The notes beneath the pieces were generated by a model that worked only from the letters and a program-made list of their open reading frames with translations, was not told the origin of the DNA and made no database searches. A DNA stretch of 64,000 nucleotides. Origin: JAAYCB01 sp012744395. GTDB lineage: Bacteria > Planctomycetota > Planctomycetia > Pirellulales > Thermoguttaceae. Positions 54,386 through 64,000 of this stretch are shown here, piece after piece. The stretch covers positions 4,607-68,606 of the forward strand of contig JAQVNJ010000015.1 in NCBI GenBank assembly GCA_028703175.1, given 5' to 3'. Position 1 is the stretch's first letter, and the number at the start of each line of letters is the position of its first letter. The translations under genes and the position numbers were made by a program.

Positions 54386-54807
54386 CGGAGACTCGGCTGT
54401 CGAATGGATCCTTTCAAAGCAGCCCCGCACCGGCGAAAACCCGTGAACGCTTACTCCCGCCGCGTCCTCTGCCAAGGGCGCACTCGGCTTTTGGACGGGC
54501 GGCCAGCGGACGGTGCGGAACGATCGTTGACGACTGATCATGCAGGCGGCAAACGACGGCTCGCTGAGGCGAGCGGAACTGTTCGACGATCGGACCGATC
54601 CCGATGAATCGGGTAACCATGCTGGCGATCATCCGGAGGCCGTCCGCGAGTCGGCCAGTCCGTTGGGTGACTTCGGATGGTAGTCGGCCGAAGCCTGGGC
54701 TCCAACACCCCCCCCAAGGAGAGACGACGCTACTGGATTTCTGAACGCAGCTTTCTTCGCGGTCGCGGAAGGTTTGCGTCACGTTCACGATTTTCGCTGA
54801 GAGTACT

Positions 54808-57126
54808 ATGTATCGACCTGCGAACATCCAAGCGCTCGTAGGGGGCATAGCAACGATTGTGGCGCTGCTGAGTGGTTGCAGCCAAGCGGTGATTGAAGAT
54901 GCCGCGAACGTGCGCAAAAGCACTGTACGCAACGGCACGGTGCGCGAGGACAGCGCGCGCGCATACGTCGGCTCGGCCAGTTGCAGGGAATGCCACGAGG
55001 AGTTCTACGACTTGTGGGAGCCTTCGAACCACGGCAAAGCGCTCCAGCCCTGGTCGGCGGAACTGGCTGCCGCCCTGCCGCCGCAGGAGGAGCCGATCGA
55101 AGCCGAAGGCCGCTTCTATCACGCCCAGGTCACGCCGCAGCGCGGCTGGATCCGCGACGACCAGGGGACAACGTACGACATTGCCTATGCCCTTGGCGGA
55201 AAGAACTACTACAACTTTCTCGCCCTGATGGACGACGGGCGCTTGCAGGTGCTGCCGATCTTCTACGACGTACAACATGAATCATGGCGTAATACGACCC
55301 AAAGCATGCTGCGGCACTTCACGGATGATCGGCAGGACACCGCTGTCAGTTGGCGCGACTCGATGCTGACGTTCAACGCCGCGTGTTTTAGCTGCCACGT
55401 CAGCCAGATCGAGTCGAACTACGATCCGGAAACCGACACGTATGCCACCACGTGGAACGAGCCGGGGATCAGCTGCGAGTCGTGCCACGGCCCCGCCTCG
55501 GAACACATCCGCGTCTGCCGTGAAGCGCCGCCGGACAAGCTGCCCGACGATCTGAGACTGATCGCCTGGGAAGATCTGACGGTCGAGCAGCAGAACGACG
55601 CGTGTTCCGTATGCCACACGAAGGGGGCCCCCATTACGGAAAGGTTCGAAACAGGCGACCGCTACTGGGATCACTACGATCTGACCACATTCGACCATCA
55701 GGACTACTATGCCAGCGGGCGGGACCTCGGGGAAAACTACACGCTTGGCAGTTGGCTGCTCAGCCCCTGTGTGAAGGAGGGGGATTTGAGCTGTACGCAC
55801 TGCCATACTTCCAGCGGCCGCTACCGTTTTCAGGGAGAAGAGGCCAACCATGCCTGTCGGCCCTGCCACGAGCAGCGCGTGGAGAAGGCCGCCGAACACA
55901 TGCACCATCCCAACGGCGGCGCGACAAGATGCGTGGACTGCCACATGGCGATGCACTCGTTCGGTGGCATGAACCAGTCTGATCATTCCATGCGTCCGCC
56001 GTTGCCCAATCTCAGCATCGCCGTCGGCTCCCGCAACGCCTGTACCATGTGCCATACGGACCAGACGAACGACTGGGCCCGGGAACATGTGCGCTTGTGG
56101 CATGCCGATTTCGACGCGTACACCGCGCCGGAGATGCAGCGGGCATTGCTGATAGAATCCTTGCGCGAGGGCCAATGGGCGAAGCTTGCGGAGGTCTTCA
56201 AATATATCTCGGATCGGGAATCCGATCCGCTGTTCGTCACCTCGATGATTCGACTTCTTCCTCCATCCGGCGATCCGCAGCAGCATGCCATCCTCCGCGA
56301 ATTGACGACCAGCGCTGCTCACCCGCTGGTTCGCTCCGCGGCGGCGGCCGCTCTGGATGCCGATAATATCCCCGCGGATCGACCTGCCTTGTTCGAGGCC
56401 GTTTCCGACGATTTCCGTTTGGTCCGCGTTCGCGCTGCGGAACGACTGGCTGCGCTTTCGGCGTCCGAGGTTCCCAACGCGCATCGTGACGCGCTTGCCG
56501 GCGCCATGGAGGAAATGTGGGCATCCAACAACTTGCGACTTGACAACTGGAGTTCGCACCATAACGCCGGAAATATCCTGATGCGCCAGGGCAAGCATGC
56601 GGAGGCGGCCGCGAAGTATGACCGGGCCCACCAGCTGCGCGACGACATCGCTCCGCCGCTGGTCAACGCCGCCATGGCGTTGGCCAACCTCGGGCGGCTC
56701 GAAGAAGCCGCAGCCCGGCTCGAACAGGCCACCAAGCTGCCGGAACCGTCTCCCGAAGCCCATTTCAATCTCGGCCTCCTGTACGGCGAACAAGGCCGGA
56801 CGGACGAAGCGGAAGCGGAACTGAGGAAAGCTCTCGAACTGCAGCCGGCCAACGCGCAAGCGGCATGTAATCTGGCGATCATCCTGGCGGAGAAAGAGAG
56901 GGATTGTTCGGAGACGTTCCGACTGTTGGAACACGCAATCAAGCAGGATCCGTACAATCCTCGCTACGTTCAAACGCTGGCCTTCTACTATCTCCAGAAC
57001 CGCCAGTTCGACGATGCGAAGCGGGTGCTTGAACAAGGCTTCGAACGCGGGGTCAATTCGCGCGACATGCAGATCATGTATCGGCAGCTGATAACGGCGT
57101 CGCGGGCGCCAGAAGGCAAACGATAG
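54808..57126 (+). CDS. Octahaem c-type cytochrome lipoprotein with TPR domain
   Basis: The 772-residue product has a lipoprotein signal (IVALLSGCSQA) and eight CxxCH haem-binding motifs: CRECH, CFSCH, CESCH, CSVCH, CTHCH, CRPCH, CVDCH and CTMCH, all within about residues 58-420. From about 455 to 580 there is a HEAT-like helical part, and from about 585 to 750 a TPR array (NAGNILMRQGKHAEAAAKYD, HFNLGLLYGEQGRTDEAEAE). It should be an extracytoplasmic electron-transfer protein with a protein-docking tail. No nitrite reductase- or hydroxylamine oxidase-specific catalytic motif was identified. Confidence 0.9.
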   Translation: MYRPANIQALVGGIATIVALLSGCSQAVIEDAANVRKSTVRNGTVREDSARAYVGSASCRECHEEFYDLWEPSNHGKALQPWSAELAAALPPQEEPIEAEGRFYHAQVTPQRGWIRDDQGTTYDIAYALGGKNYYNFLALMDDGRLQVLPIFYDVQHESWRNTTQSMLRHFTDDRQDTAVSWRDSMLTFNAACFSCHVSQIESNYDPETDTYATTWNEPGISCESCHGPASEHIRVCREAPPDKLPDDLRLIAWEDLTVEQQNDACSVCHTKGAPITERFETGDRYWDHYDLTTFDHQDYYASGRDLGENYTLGSWLLSPCVKEGDLSCTHCHTSSGRYRFQGEEANHACRPCHEQRVEKAAEHMHHPNGGATRCVDCHMAMHSFGGMNQSDHSMRPPLPNLSIAVGSRNACTMCHTDQTNDWAREHVRLWHADFDAYTAPEMQRALLIESLREGQWAKLAEVFKYISDRESDPLFVTSMIRLLPPSGDPQQHAILRELTTSAAHPLVRSAAAAALDADNIPADRPALFEAVSDDFRLVRVRAAERLAALSASEVPNAHRDALAGAMEEMWASNNLRLDNWSSHHNAGNILMRQGKHAEAAAKYDRAHQLRDDIAPPLVNAAMALANLGRLEEAAARLEQATKLPEPSPEAHFNLGLLYGEQGRTDEAEAELRKALELQPANAQAACNLAIILAEKERDCSETFRLLEHAIKQDPYNPRYVQTLAFYYLQNRQFDDAKRVLEQGFERGVNSRDMQIMYRQLITASRAPEGKR

Positions 57127-57157
57127 GAAGACTTATTGACTCATAGTGAAAATGCTA

Positions 57158-57256
57158 GCACTGCCACATTTGAGCAATCTCCTTGAGCTTCTTGCCGACG
57201 CAGCGGTTCCGCGAGCCTTTTTCCATGGCGTTGATCGTGTCGTCCCGGAGTCTGCT
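57158..57256 (-). pseudogene. Possible relic of an XRE-type helix-turn-helix protein
   Basis: The last 33 codons of an ORF on the minus strand read RDDTINAMEKGSRNRCVGKK, then LKEIAQMWQC and a stop. This aligns well by eye with the end of a Cro/CI helix-turn-helix (rdtInaiEkGsrnpsvgkL, then kkIAqal). The upstream part in any frame does not give the first helices, so it looks decayed. The surrounding 57127-57605 gap contains no other supported gene. The match rests on 30 residues only. Confidence 0.3.
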
Positions 57257-57605
57257 GCGTCGCAACGGTTGTAGTCGCGGCACGCTTGGAAGTCGAAGCC
57301 GGATCGTTTTCGTCGCAGTCGCCTTTTGCACCAGCGAAGGGGCAGTTCCGACTCGGAAACCGTCAGTTACCCGGGCTTCCACGAAGGGACCTACTACGGC
57401 GGCGGCGCGGGCGGTGGACCGCTCGAGTACGTCGGCGACAACTCCACCGATGGCAGCGGCGCTGGATGCGCCGGCATGATGTTGGCCATGGAGGGAGGAG
57501 CCAAAAGGCGTCACCCATCGATCGAGAAAAGCATGGTGAGCTTTCCAGTCCTGGCTGTGCCCGAACGTCTTTCTGGGCGCGGCTCCTCTGGCTCCCTCTT
57601 GAGCG

Positions 57606-59483
57606 TCACCACACTTTCAAGACGATCGGCCCTGCGGCGGGGTTTTCGAATGGTCCTGCCGTCGGTCTTTCTTCGCTTCTCGGCTTGCCGAAGTAATCCG
57701 TGTCGACCTTCAGCGGCGAGCCGTCGGGATTCTCGTACGGAAGCCCGGGAATCCTGGCCTTGCCGAGCAACTGCGTGGTCACGAGCGCGGTCTTCGCATT
57801 CGCAAGCGCTGGTCCCCATGCGAGGTGGAGCGACACGCCGTCGCCTTTCTGGACCAGCTTGAGTCCGGGATCAGCTCCCTCTTGCAGGAGACACGGCGAT
57901 TCCTTGGCGTAGGGCCGGGCGGCGCTGTAATAGACGTTGCCGCCGGTTTGCAGCGGCAGCTGCCGATCGTCGTAGACCCACAAGCCAAAACCCGCCGCCT
58001 GCTGAGAAGCCGTGCCGGCGGGCGGCTTGCCTCCTCCGACGAAGATGTTGTTATAGAAACGGTTGTCGCCACCCTGGATGTTGCGGAGGCCGGCCACGGT
58101 CGTCGTGTGCGGTGGGTGATAAGGCGTCTCGCGGCGGAGTTCGGGGCGGCTGACGATCCGCCCGGCCAGGAGGTTGTGCGCGTAGGCCCCGCCCTGCGAC
58201 ATGTCGAGGAGGCTGGTGGGCGAGAGGAAGAGGTTGTTGTCGATCAGAAAGGGGCCGTGGTTGACTTCGACGAACAGGTCTTCGCCGGAGTTGTCGTGCA
58301 GCAGGTTTCCCGAGACCCGCGCCCCCTGGGCCATCCAGTCGAGCCAGATTCCCCGGCAGGTGCGGTAGATGTGGTTGCCGTGGATCGTGGAGTCGATGGC
58401 CGCGTGGAGCTTGATGCCGGCCATCTCCGCGCCCGAAAACAGCTTGCGGACATGGATGTCGTGGATCGTGTTGCCGGTGACGAGGCTGAAGGCGGCGCCC
58501 AAGCTGCCCACGATGCCCGCCTGCTCGCAGTGCGAGATCGTGTTGTTGCGGACGACGTGGTGGCCGATGTTCTCGCTGTTCCAGCCGTTTTCAAGGGCCC
58601 GCTCGATCGTCTTGACGTAGCCCTCGGCGGTATTGGCCGAGGTGTTGTCCCACTGGTCGCCATATTTGCCGAGCGCGACGGCGGAACAGATGGAGTGGCT
58701 GATCACGTTGTCTTCGATGATCCAGCCCTTGCTCCAATGCGTGCCGATCAGCCCCACCTGTTCGGCGGTGGGGGGCGCCCAGGGAGTCGCCGCGTGGCGG
58801 AGGGTGAAGCCGCGGAGAGTAACATAGTTGACACCCGGCTTCGCGGGGTAGAAGACGGTTTGACGGACATTGATCTCGACCTGCTGTTCGGTGGGATTGA
58901 CGCCCGGAAACTGGGCCCAGATCGTGGTGTTGTCGTTGTCCACTTGCGCGAACCAGAGCGGAGTGTCGCCGGCCGGCTTGAGGAGGTCGTCGAGCGTGGC
59001 CGCCTCGGCGAGCCACTGGCCATTGAGGTAGACCGCGCCGGTGTGGTGCTGGCGGCCGCGGGGGTTGAACCAGTCGCCGCGGATCAAGTCGTTATAGGGG
59101 TTGAACTGGCCGAAGAAGGAGTTCGACAGCGTCACTTTCCAGGTGTCGCCTTCGACTCGGCTCCAGTTCTTGACGATTTCAGACCCCTTGATTTCGACCT
59201 TCTCGCCGGGGGCCGCCTGGTAGACGATCCGCTTCTGCTCAGACTGTCCGCCGCGGGGCGGCGCGATCCGCTCGCGGTAGACTCCGCCATGCACGGTGAT
59301 CACATCGCCGGGCTGTGCGAGGTCCGCCGCCCGCTGGATTGTTCTCAAGGGGGCGGCCCGCGTGCCCGCGTTGGCGTCGTCGCCGCTTGTGGCGACGTGC
59401 AGTTCGGCGGCATGGGAAGCGGCCAGCGGCGCCAGCAGCAGGGCTGCGCAGGCAGTGAGGACGCGTTTGTTTGGCTGGGACAT
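57606..59483 (-). CDS. Secreted right-handed parallel beta-helix protein
   Basis: The 625-residue product starts at 59483 after GAGGAG, with a signal peptide. ELHVATSGDDANAGTRAAPL and TIQRAADLAQPGDVITVHGG are the classic opening of the pectate-lyase/DUF1565 type. A ladder of beta-helix coils follows (IIEDNVISHSICSAVALG, VVRNNTISHCEQAGIVGS, IHGNHIYRTCRGIWLDW). Such proteins bind or cleave acidic polysaccharides. No lyase-specific Asp/Arg set was recognised, so enzymatic activity is open. Confidence 0.88.
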   Translation of the reverse strand: MSQPNKRVLTACAALLLAPLAASHAAELHVATSGDDANAGTRAAPLRTIQRAADLAQPGDVITVHGGVYRERIAPPRGGQSEQKRIVYQAAPGEKVEIKGSEIVKNWSRVEGDTWKVTLSNSFFGQFNPYNDLIRGDWFNPRGRQHHTGAVYLNGQWLAEAATLDDLLKPAGDTPLWFAQVDNDNTTIWAQFPGVNPTEQQVEINVRQTVFYPAKPGVNYVTLRGFTLRHAATPWAPPTAEQVGLIGTHWSKGWIIEDNVISHSICSAVALGKYGDQWDNTSANTAEGYVKTIERALENGWNSENIGHHVVRNNTISHCEQAGIVGSLGAAFSLVTGNTIHDIHVRKLFSGAEMAGIKLHAAIDSTIHGNHIYRTCRGIWLDWMAQGARVSGNLLHDNSGEDLFVEVNHGPFLIDNNLFLSPTSLLDMSQGGAYAHNLLAGRIVSRPELRRETPYHPPHTTTVAGLRNIQGGDNRFYNNIFVGGGKPPAGTASQQAAGFGLWVYDDRQLPLQTGGNVYYSAARPYAKESPCLLQEGADPGLKLVQKGDGVSLHLAWGPALANAKTALVTTQLLGKARIPGLPYENPDGSPLKVDTDYFGKPRSEERPTAGPFENPAAGPIVLKVW

Positions 59484-59738
59484 TGAGCATCTCCTCGGGC
59501 TGGCAGGGGCAGGCAACGGCACTTGGCGGCCAGGCGAGTCGCCGGCCGCAATTGTAACGCGATCGCGCAGCGGGCCGAAAGAGGGAGACGATTCCGTCGC
59601 GGCAACCAATCGGCATTGCACGCAATTTCGCGGCGGGTGACGAGTGCCGCCTCGGCTCCGCCTGGTCATTCGGCTTGACGGAGAATCCGAGGTCGTCGGC
59701 CGTACTTGAGGAATTTCGCCCTGACAGGTCCTTGGCGA

Positions 59739-59870
59739 TCACGTCGCGCTTGCCGTCGCGGAGATTGCGATAGAATCGGCGGCGTGCCGGTCCGATGCGG
59801 CCCGCAAGGGGGTGGCTGGCATTGCCAGGACCAGGCAGACAGCCACCGCAGAGCGAAACGTCCACGTCAC
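59739..59870 (-). CDS. 43-residue ORF with signal peptide, truncated gene or short secreted peptide
   Basis: From a GTG at 59870, preceded by AAAGGAG with 7-nt spacing, the frame encodes TWTFRSAVAVCLVLAMPATP and then LRAASDR..., a convincing signal peptide. It stops after 43 codons. Ribosome site plus signal sequence argue for a real start. The abrupt stop suggests either a very small exported peptide or the 5' end of a disrupted gene. The beta-helix gene starts 255 bp downstream on the same strand. Confidence 0.35.
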   Translation of the reverse strand: MTWTFRSAVAVCLVLAMPATPLRAASDRHAADSIAISATASAT

Positions 59871-60353
59871 CGCAGGTCTCCTTTGCCATCCGTCTGGGCC
59901 GCGCAGGAAATCCCCGAGATGCTGCCGAGAGCATACCAGGAGCCCCGCTTGGCGGGCAAGGAAAACGATCCTGGCACAAAGTCTCGGGTCAGCTGCCAGG
60001 GGACAGGATCGAGCGGGACGGTGCCTTTGACGGGGCGCTGCGGGCGGTGGGGCTTGGAACTTGGATCTTGCCGGTTCTCTGTCGGTCTCTTTGGGCCGGA
60101 GAATGAATTTTCCGGAATTTTGACGGCGGGCCCTTGACGATCTGGCGTGAACATGCGAGATTAAGCGAACGCGACGCAGATGACCCTGCTTCGCCGAGGA
60201 GGTTGGCTACCGCCCGCAAAGGGCGTGGTCGCCTCGAAAGCCCAGACGGCTTGGCAAAACAGGGAGTCTGGGAAAGGTTGGTTGTCTCTCTGGTTGGCGA
60301 GCCTTCCGGAGAGGGTTTCGGCGTGAAGCCCTGAAAAAAATCTCCAGGGCTGG

Positions 60354-60381
60354 TTGACAACCGTCGAAATACAAGTAGAAT
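60354..60381 (+). promoter_or_regulatory. rRNA promoter
   Basis: TTGACA (60354-60359) and TAGAAT (60376-60381) have 16-bp spacing, with an A-tract (TGAAAAAAATC) upstream of the -35 like an UP element. The predicted start near 60388 gives a leader of about 250 nt. The 59871-60353 interval upstream has no supported gene. Confidence 0.7.
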
Positions 60382-60438
60382 CAACCTCACGGTCGTATGG
60401 TCTTCCGCCCGAGTGGCGGGGGGTCATTCGGCAGCGTT

Positions 60439-60451
60439 TGATCTTTGACAA
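60439..60451 (+). promoter_or_regulatory. boxA-like antitermination site in the 16S leader
   Basis: TGATCTTTGACAA closely resembles bacterial rrn boxA (TGCTCTTTAACAA) and lies in the expected place, between promoter and mature 16S. A perfect hairpin at 60513-60542 (GCATCGTCC with its complement) follows further down the leader. Confidence 0.65.
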
Positions 60452-60482
60452 TTTGGTAGTGTGTGATTGATGCCTCCTATTT

Positions 60483-60500
60483 GAGCCAGTCGAGAGACTG
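60483..60500 (+). promoter_or_regulatory. Leader half of the 16S processing stem (pairs with 62227-62244)
   Basis: GAGCCAG (60483-60489) can pair with CTGGCTT (62238-62244), and AGACTG (60495-60500) with CAGTCT (62227-62232), bringing both ends of the precursor together. This fits a typical RNase III-type processing stem. The pairing is seen in sequence; cleavage is inferred. Confidence 0.6.
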
Positions 60501-60638
60501 GAAGAAAACCGTGCATCGTCCTTTAGACCAACGGGACGATGCCCCGGGAATTGGACCTTTTGAGTTGGCTCACACGCTGGATTGCCTGCTGGCCGGTTTT
60601 GTCCGGCTGGTTGGGTGGATGCAGTTAAGCTGACATAT

Positions 60639-62180
<1,542 letters not shown>

Positions 62181-62293
62181 TTTTACCGAAAGGATGACAC
62201 CATCCAATCGGTCAAAATTGTGGAGACAGTCTTCTCTCTGGCTTGGATGCATCGCACCTCGCCTTCTGCGGAAGGGCACTACCAAACTATATT

Positions 62294-62328
62294 GGCCCGC
62301 TGAGACTCCGGTTTCAGCGGGCCTTTTT
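62294..62328 (+). terminator. Intrinsic terminator of the 16S unit
   Basis: A 10-bp GC-rich stem (GGCCCGCTGA at 62294-62303 with TCAGCGGGCC at 62314-62323) is followed at once by five T. It lies about 120 bp beyond the mature 16S end and just past the trailer half of the processing stem. Confidence 0.88.
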
Positions 62329-62391
62329 CATTACATCCCGCGATGGTGAAACGCACACCTGACGCAGCCCGATCGCCTGAGAGAGGTCGCC

Positions 62392-62928
62392 ATGAGACTC
62401 GACGCCGCACAAGATCGCCCGCAGATCGAGGAGATTCCGGTAATCACCGTTTGGCCTTCGATCGGCGCGTTTTCGCTCGGGCGGTGGGTCGGGCGGATGT
62501 GCAGCGTCCGCGCCGGAATCGGCGGTTTCTTCACCCTGGGAAAATTGCTCGCCGTGGCGACGATCCCGGTCTCCTTCCTTCTCTATTTCTGGCGGCTCGC
62601 CCCTCGCGCAGCCCGACGCTACTCGCTCACCAGCCGGAGGATCGTGATTCGCCGGGGGTTGGCGGGGGCGGACGGCCGGTCCATCGGACTGCTCGACTTC
62701 GACTCGATCCAGGTGCGGATCCTGCCGGGCCAGGAATTCCTCCGTTCGGGGGACCTTGTTTTCCGATCAGCCGGCCAGGACCTATTTCTGCTCACAGGCG
62801 TCCCAAATCCCGAGACGTTTCGACAGGCCTGCCTCAAAGCCCAGATGGCGCTCGCCGGCGTGGCCAAGGTGCTCGACCGTCAGGCGGAGGCGGCCGCCAG
62901 ATCGCCAGCCGCTGGCAACAGCGCATAG
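62392..62928 (+). CDS. Membrane-anchored bacterial PH-domain protein (bPH2/YdbS-like)
   Basis: The 178-residue product has one membrane helix at about residues 47-66 (TLGKLLAVATIPVSFLLYFW). A bPH2-type domain follows: RRYSLTSRRIVIRRGLAG, GLLDFDSIQVRILPGQEFLR and GDLVFRSAGQDLFLLTGVPN. Such proteins are of unknown function, often near membrane-stress or export genes. GAGAGAGG precedes the ATG. It is the first gene after the 16S terminator. Confidence 0.8.
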   Translation: MRLDAAQDRPQIEEIPVITVWPSIGAFSLGRWVGRMCSVRAGIGGFFTLGKLLAVATIPVSFLLYFWRLAPRAARRYSLTSRRIVIRRGLAGADGRSIGLLDFDSIQVRILPGQEFLRSGDLVFRSAGQDLFLLTGVPNPETFRQACLKAQMALAGVAKVLDRQAEAAARSPAAGNSA

Positions 62929-63081
62929 GGGCACCGTTGCTCGCATTCCTCGTCTGGGGCTTGGACAAGGGGATGGGTCTTGCTTGCCAAAGCAAGGAAC
63001 TCGACTTAGAGTAAACCTAATGGGGGGGAATGGTCGTCCGTGTCGAGTTCCCGCCGGCTCTCGGTATCCAAGGGGAGTGTG

Positions 63082-63957
63082 ATGGGCGTTACCGATCGCC
63101 TCAAGGCCTTGTTCTCGGGCAGGGGCCGGCTGAACGTCAAGAGCCGGTTTGAACTGCTGCGGGAGGCGATCTCGGGCACGATGTCGAAGGTCTACATGGC
63201 GCGGGACCGGGAGCATGACCGGATCGTGGCGTTGAAGATCCTCGATTCGGAGAAGACCGCCTTTTTCGAGAGCCGCTTCCCAGGCCTCAACAAGCCGCGC
63301 GAAGGCGAGATCGCGATGCGGTTTGACCATCCGAACATTGTGAAGACCTTCGAACACGGTCTGACGACCGATGGGGCGCAATATCTTGTGATGGAGTACC
63401 TCGGAGGATCCGGGATGAACTCGCTCCTGTTCGCGCGGGACAGGTCGATCGAGGGGCGTCGGGTTGACCTCATCCGCCAGATCGCGCAAGCTCTCCAGGC
63501 GGTTCACGAAGCGGGGTTCATCCACCGCGACATCTGCCCGCGAAACCTGCTCTTCGACGAATCGGGCCGGATTCTGAAACTGACCGACTTTGGCCTCTCC
63601 GTGCCGGCAAAGGGGCCTTTTCTCCAGCCGGGAAACCGGACGGGCACGCCGAACTACATGGCGCCCGAGGTGGTCCGGCGCCGAACCACCGACCAGCGGG
63701 TCGATATATTCGCCTTCGGCGTGACGATCTACGAGATGTGCAGCTGGGAACTGCCCTGGATGAGCGGCGACACCGGGCTGGCGGCCATGACCCACGACAC
63801 GCCTCCAACGCCGATCACGGCACGCCGGCCCCAGATTCACCCGCAACTGGCCGCGGCAATTCATGCTTGCCTGGCGCCGGACCCGCGCAACCGGTGCCCC
63901 TCAATGGCCGATTTCTTGAAGAGAATCGAAGGGCTCGATCACGAGGACGCCGGTTGA
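63082..63957 (+). CDS. Serine/threonine protein kinase (Hanks-type)
   Basis: The 291-residue product is a kinase domain with a degenerate glycine loop (SGTMSKVYMARD), the lysine of VALKILD, a catalytic loop HRDICPRNLL, the metal-binding DFGLS and NYMAPE. There is no membrane helix or sensor domain after it. It phosphorylates Ser/Thr on proteins in the cytoplasm. Targets are unknown. The ATG at 63082 was preferred over the GTG at 63040 because AAGGGGAG lies just before it. Confidence 0.93.
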   Translation: MGVTDRLKALFSGRGRLNVKSRFELLREAISGTMSKVYMARDREHDRIVALKILDSEKTAFFESRFPGLNKPREGEIAMRFDHPNIVKTFEHGLTTDGAQYLVMEYLGGSGMNSLLFARDRSIEGRRVDLIRQIAQALQAVHEAGFIHRDICPRNLLFDESGRILKLTDFGLSVPAKGPFLQPGNRTGTPNYMAPEVVRRRTTDQRVDIFAFGVTIYEMCSWELPWMSGDTGLAAMTHDTPPTPITARRPQIHPQLAAAIHACLAPDPRNRCPSMADFLKRIEGLDHEDAG

Positions 63958-64000
63958 CCGCGGAGACCAGGGTCGGCACGGGGCGCGTTCAAGGGGCCCG

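Noticed and set aside
54032..54607. Plus-strand ORFs of 191 and 98 codons in the repeat-rich gap
   Set aside because: They read through direct repeats, giving repetitive Trp/Gly/Cys sequence with no domain.
57326..57862. ORF beginning with a Gly/Tyr-rich stretch (YPGFHEGTYYGGGAGGG)
   Set aside because: It runs into the 3' end of the beta-helix gene on the other strand and has no ribosome site or signal peptide. It was left uncalled.

Overview
The window is a high-GC stretch of a planctomycete chromosome, and the 16S rRNA gene at about 60639-62174 settles this. From general knowledge, its sequence carries the target sites of the Planctomycetes FISH probes EUB338-II (60961-60978), PLA46 (60684-60701) and PLA886 (61507-61525). 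The genes agree: a sulfatase, Gfo/Idh/MocA and sugar-isomerase-like proteins behind twin-arginine signals, large secreted PQQ-type propeller proteins, an HzsA-related cytochrome, and many secreted proteins of unknown function. Placement in or near Pirellulales is inference. A run of 100 N at 31716-31815 marks a scaffold join, so this is a draft assembly. Promoters look like TTGACA, 16-18 bp, TACAAT or a close variant.

Layout. 1-5219: tail of a sulfatase, a dCTP-deaminase-family gene, then a co-directional run of an adenosine-specific-kinase-family gene, a small AsnC/RAM regulator and trpD-trpC-trpF. 5259-9862: a coupled HPt / response-regulator HD-GYP operon, a membrane C39-type peptidase, a degenerate-receiver protein and a MazG-type pyrophosphohydrolase. 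10055-31479: mostly secreted catabolic or surface proteins: an HzsA-related dihaem propeller protein, Nif3, an oxidoreductase, an M28 peptidase, a 1592-residue propeller-methyltransferase-malectin-DNRLRE protein, a tandem alpha/beta hydrolase, a zincin-like protein and two sugar-isomerase-like TIM barrels. A MITE-like element and several copies of a dispersed palindrome sit between them. 32025-35619: secreted unknowns and a stand-alone LuxR-type HTH protein.

35719-42258: a co-directional acyl-CoA cluster: a FadB/FadJ-type bifunctional enzyme, a single-subunit 2-hydroxyacyl-CoA-dehydratase / double-cubane-type protein, its BadF/HgdC-type ATP-dependent activase, a metallo-beta-lactamase-fold hydrolase and a FabH-like ketoacyl synthase. 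This is the best candidate for an uncharacterised pathway. 42273-48484: a membrane glycosyltransferase-like protein, a lipoprotein and two secreted proteins. 48656-53911: uvrA, a ThiF/MoeB-type E1 and a CinA-family protein whose amidase motif is altered.

53912-57126: a repeat-rich gap, then an octahaem lipoprotein cytochrome with TPRs. 57158-59870: an HTH relic, a parallel beta-helix protein and a short signal-peptide ORF. 60354-62328: a self-contained monocistronic 16S unit with promoter, boxA, leader/trailer processing stem, rRNA and intrinsic terminator. No 23S or 5S gene follows in the window. 62392-63957: a membrane PH-domain protein and a Ser/Thr protein kinase.

Long antisense ORFs are common here because of GC-rich codon bias and were not called. 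Promoter and terminator calls come from reading by eye. Functions are homology-style judgements from motifs, with no database search.
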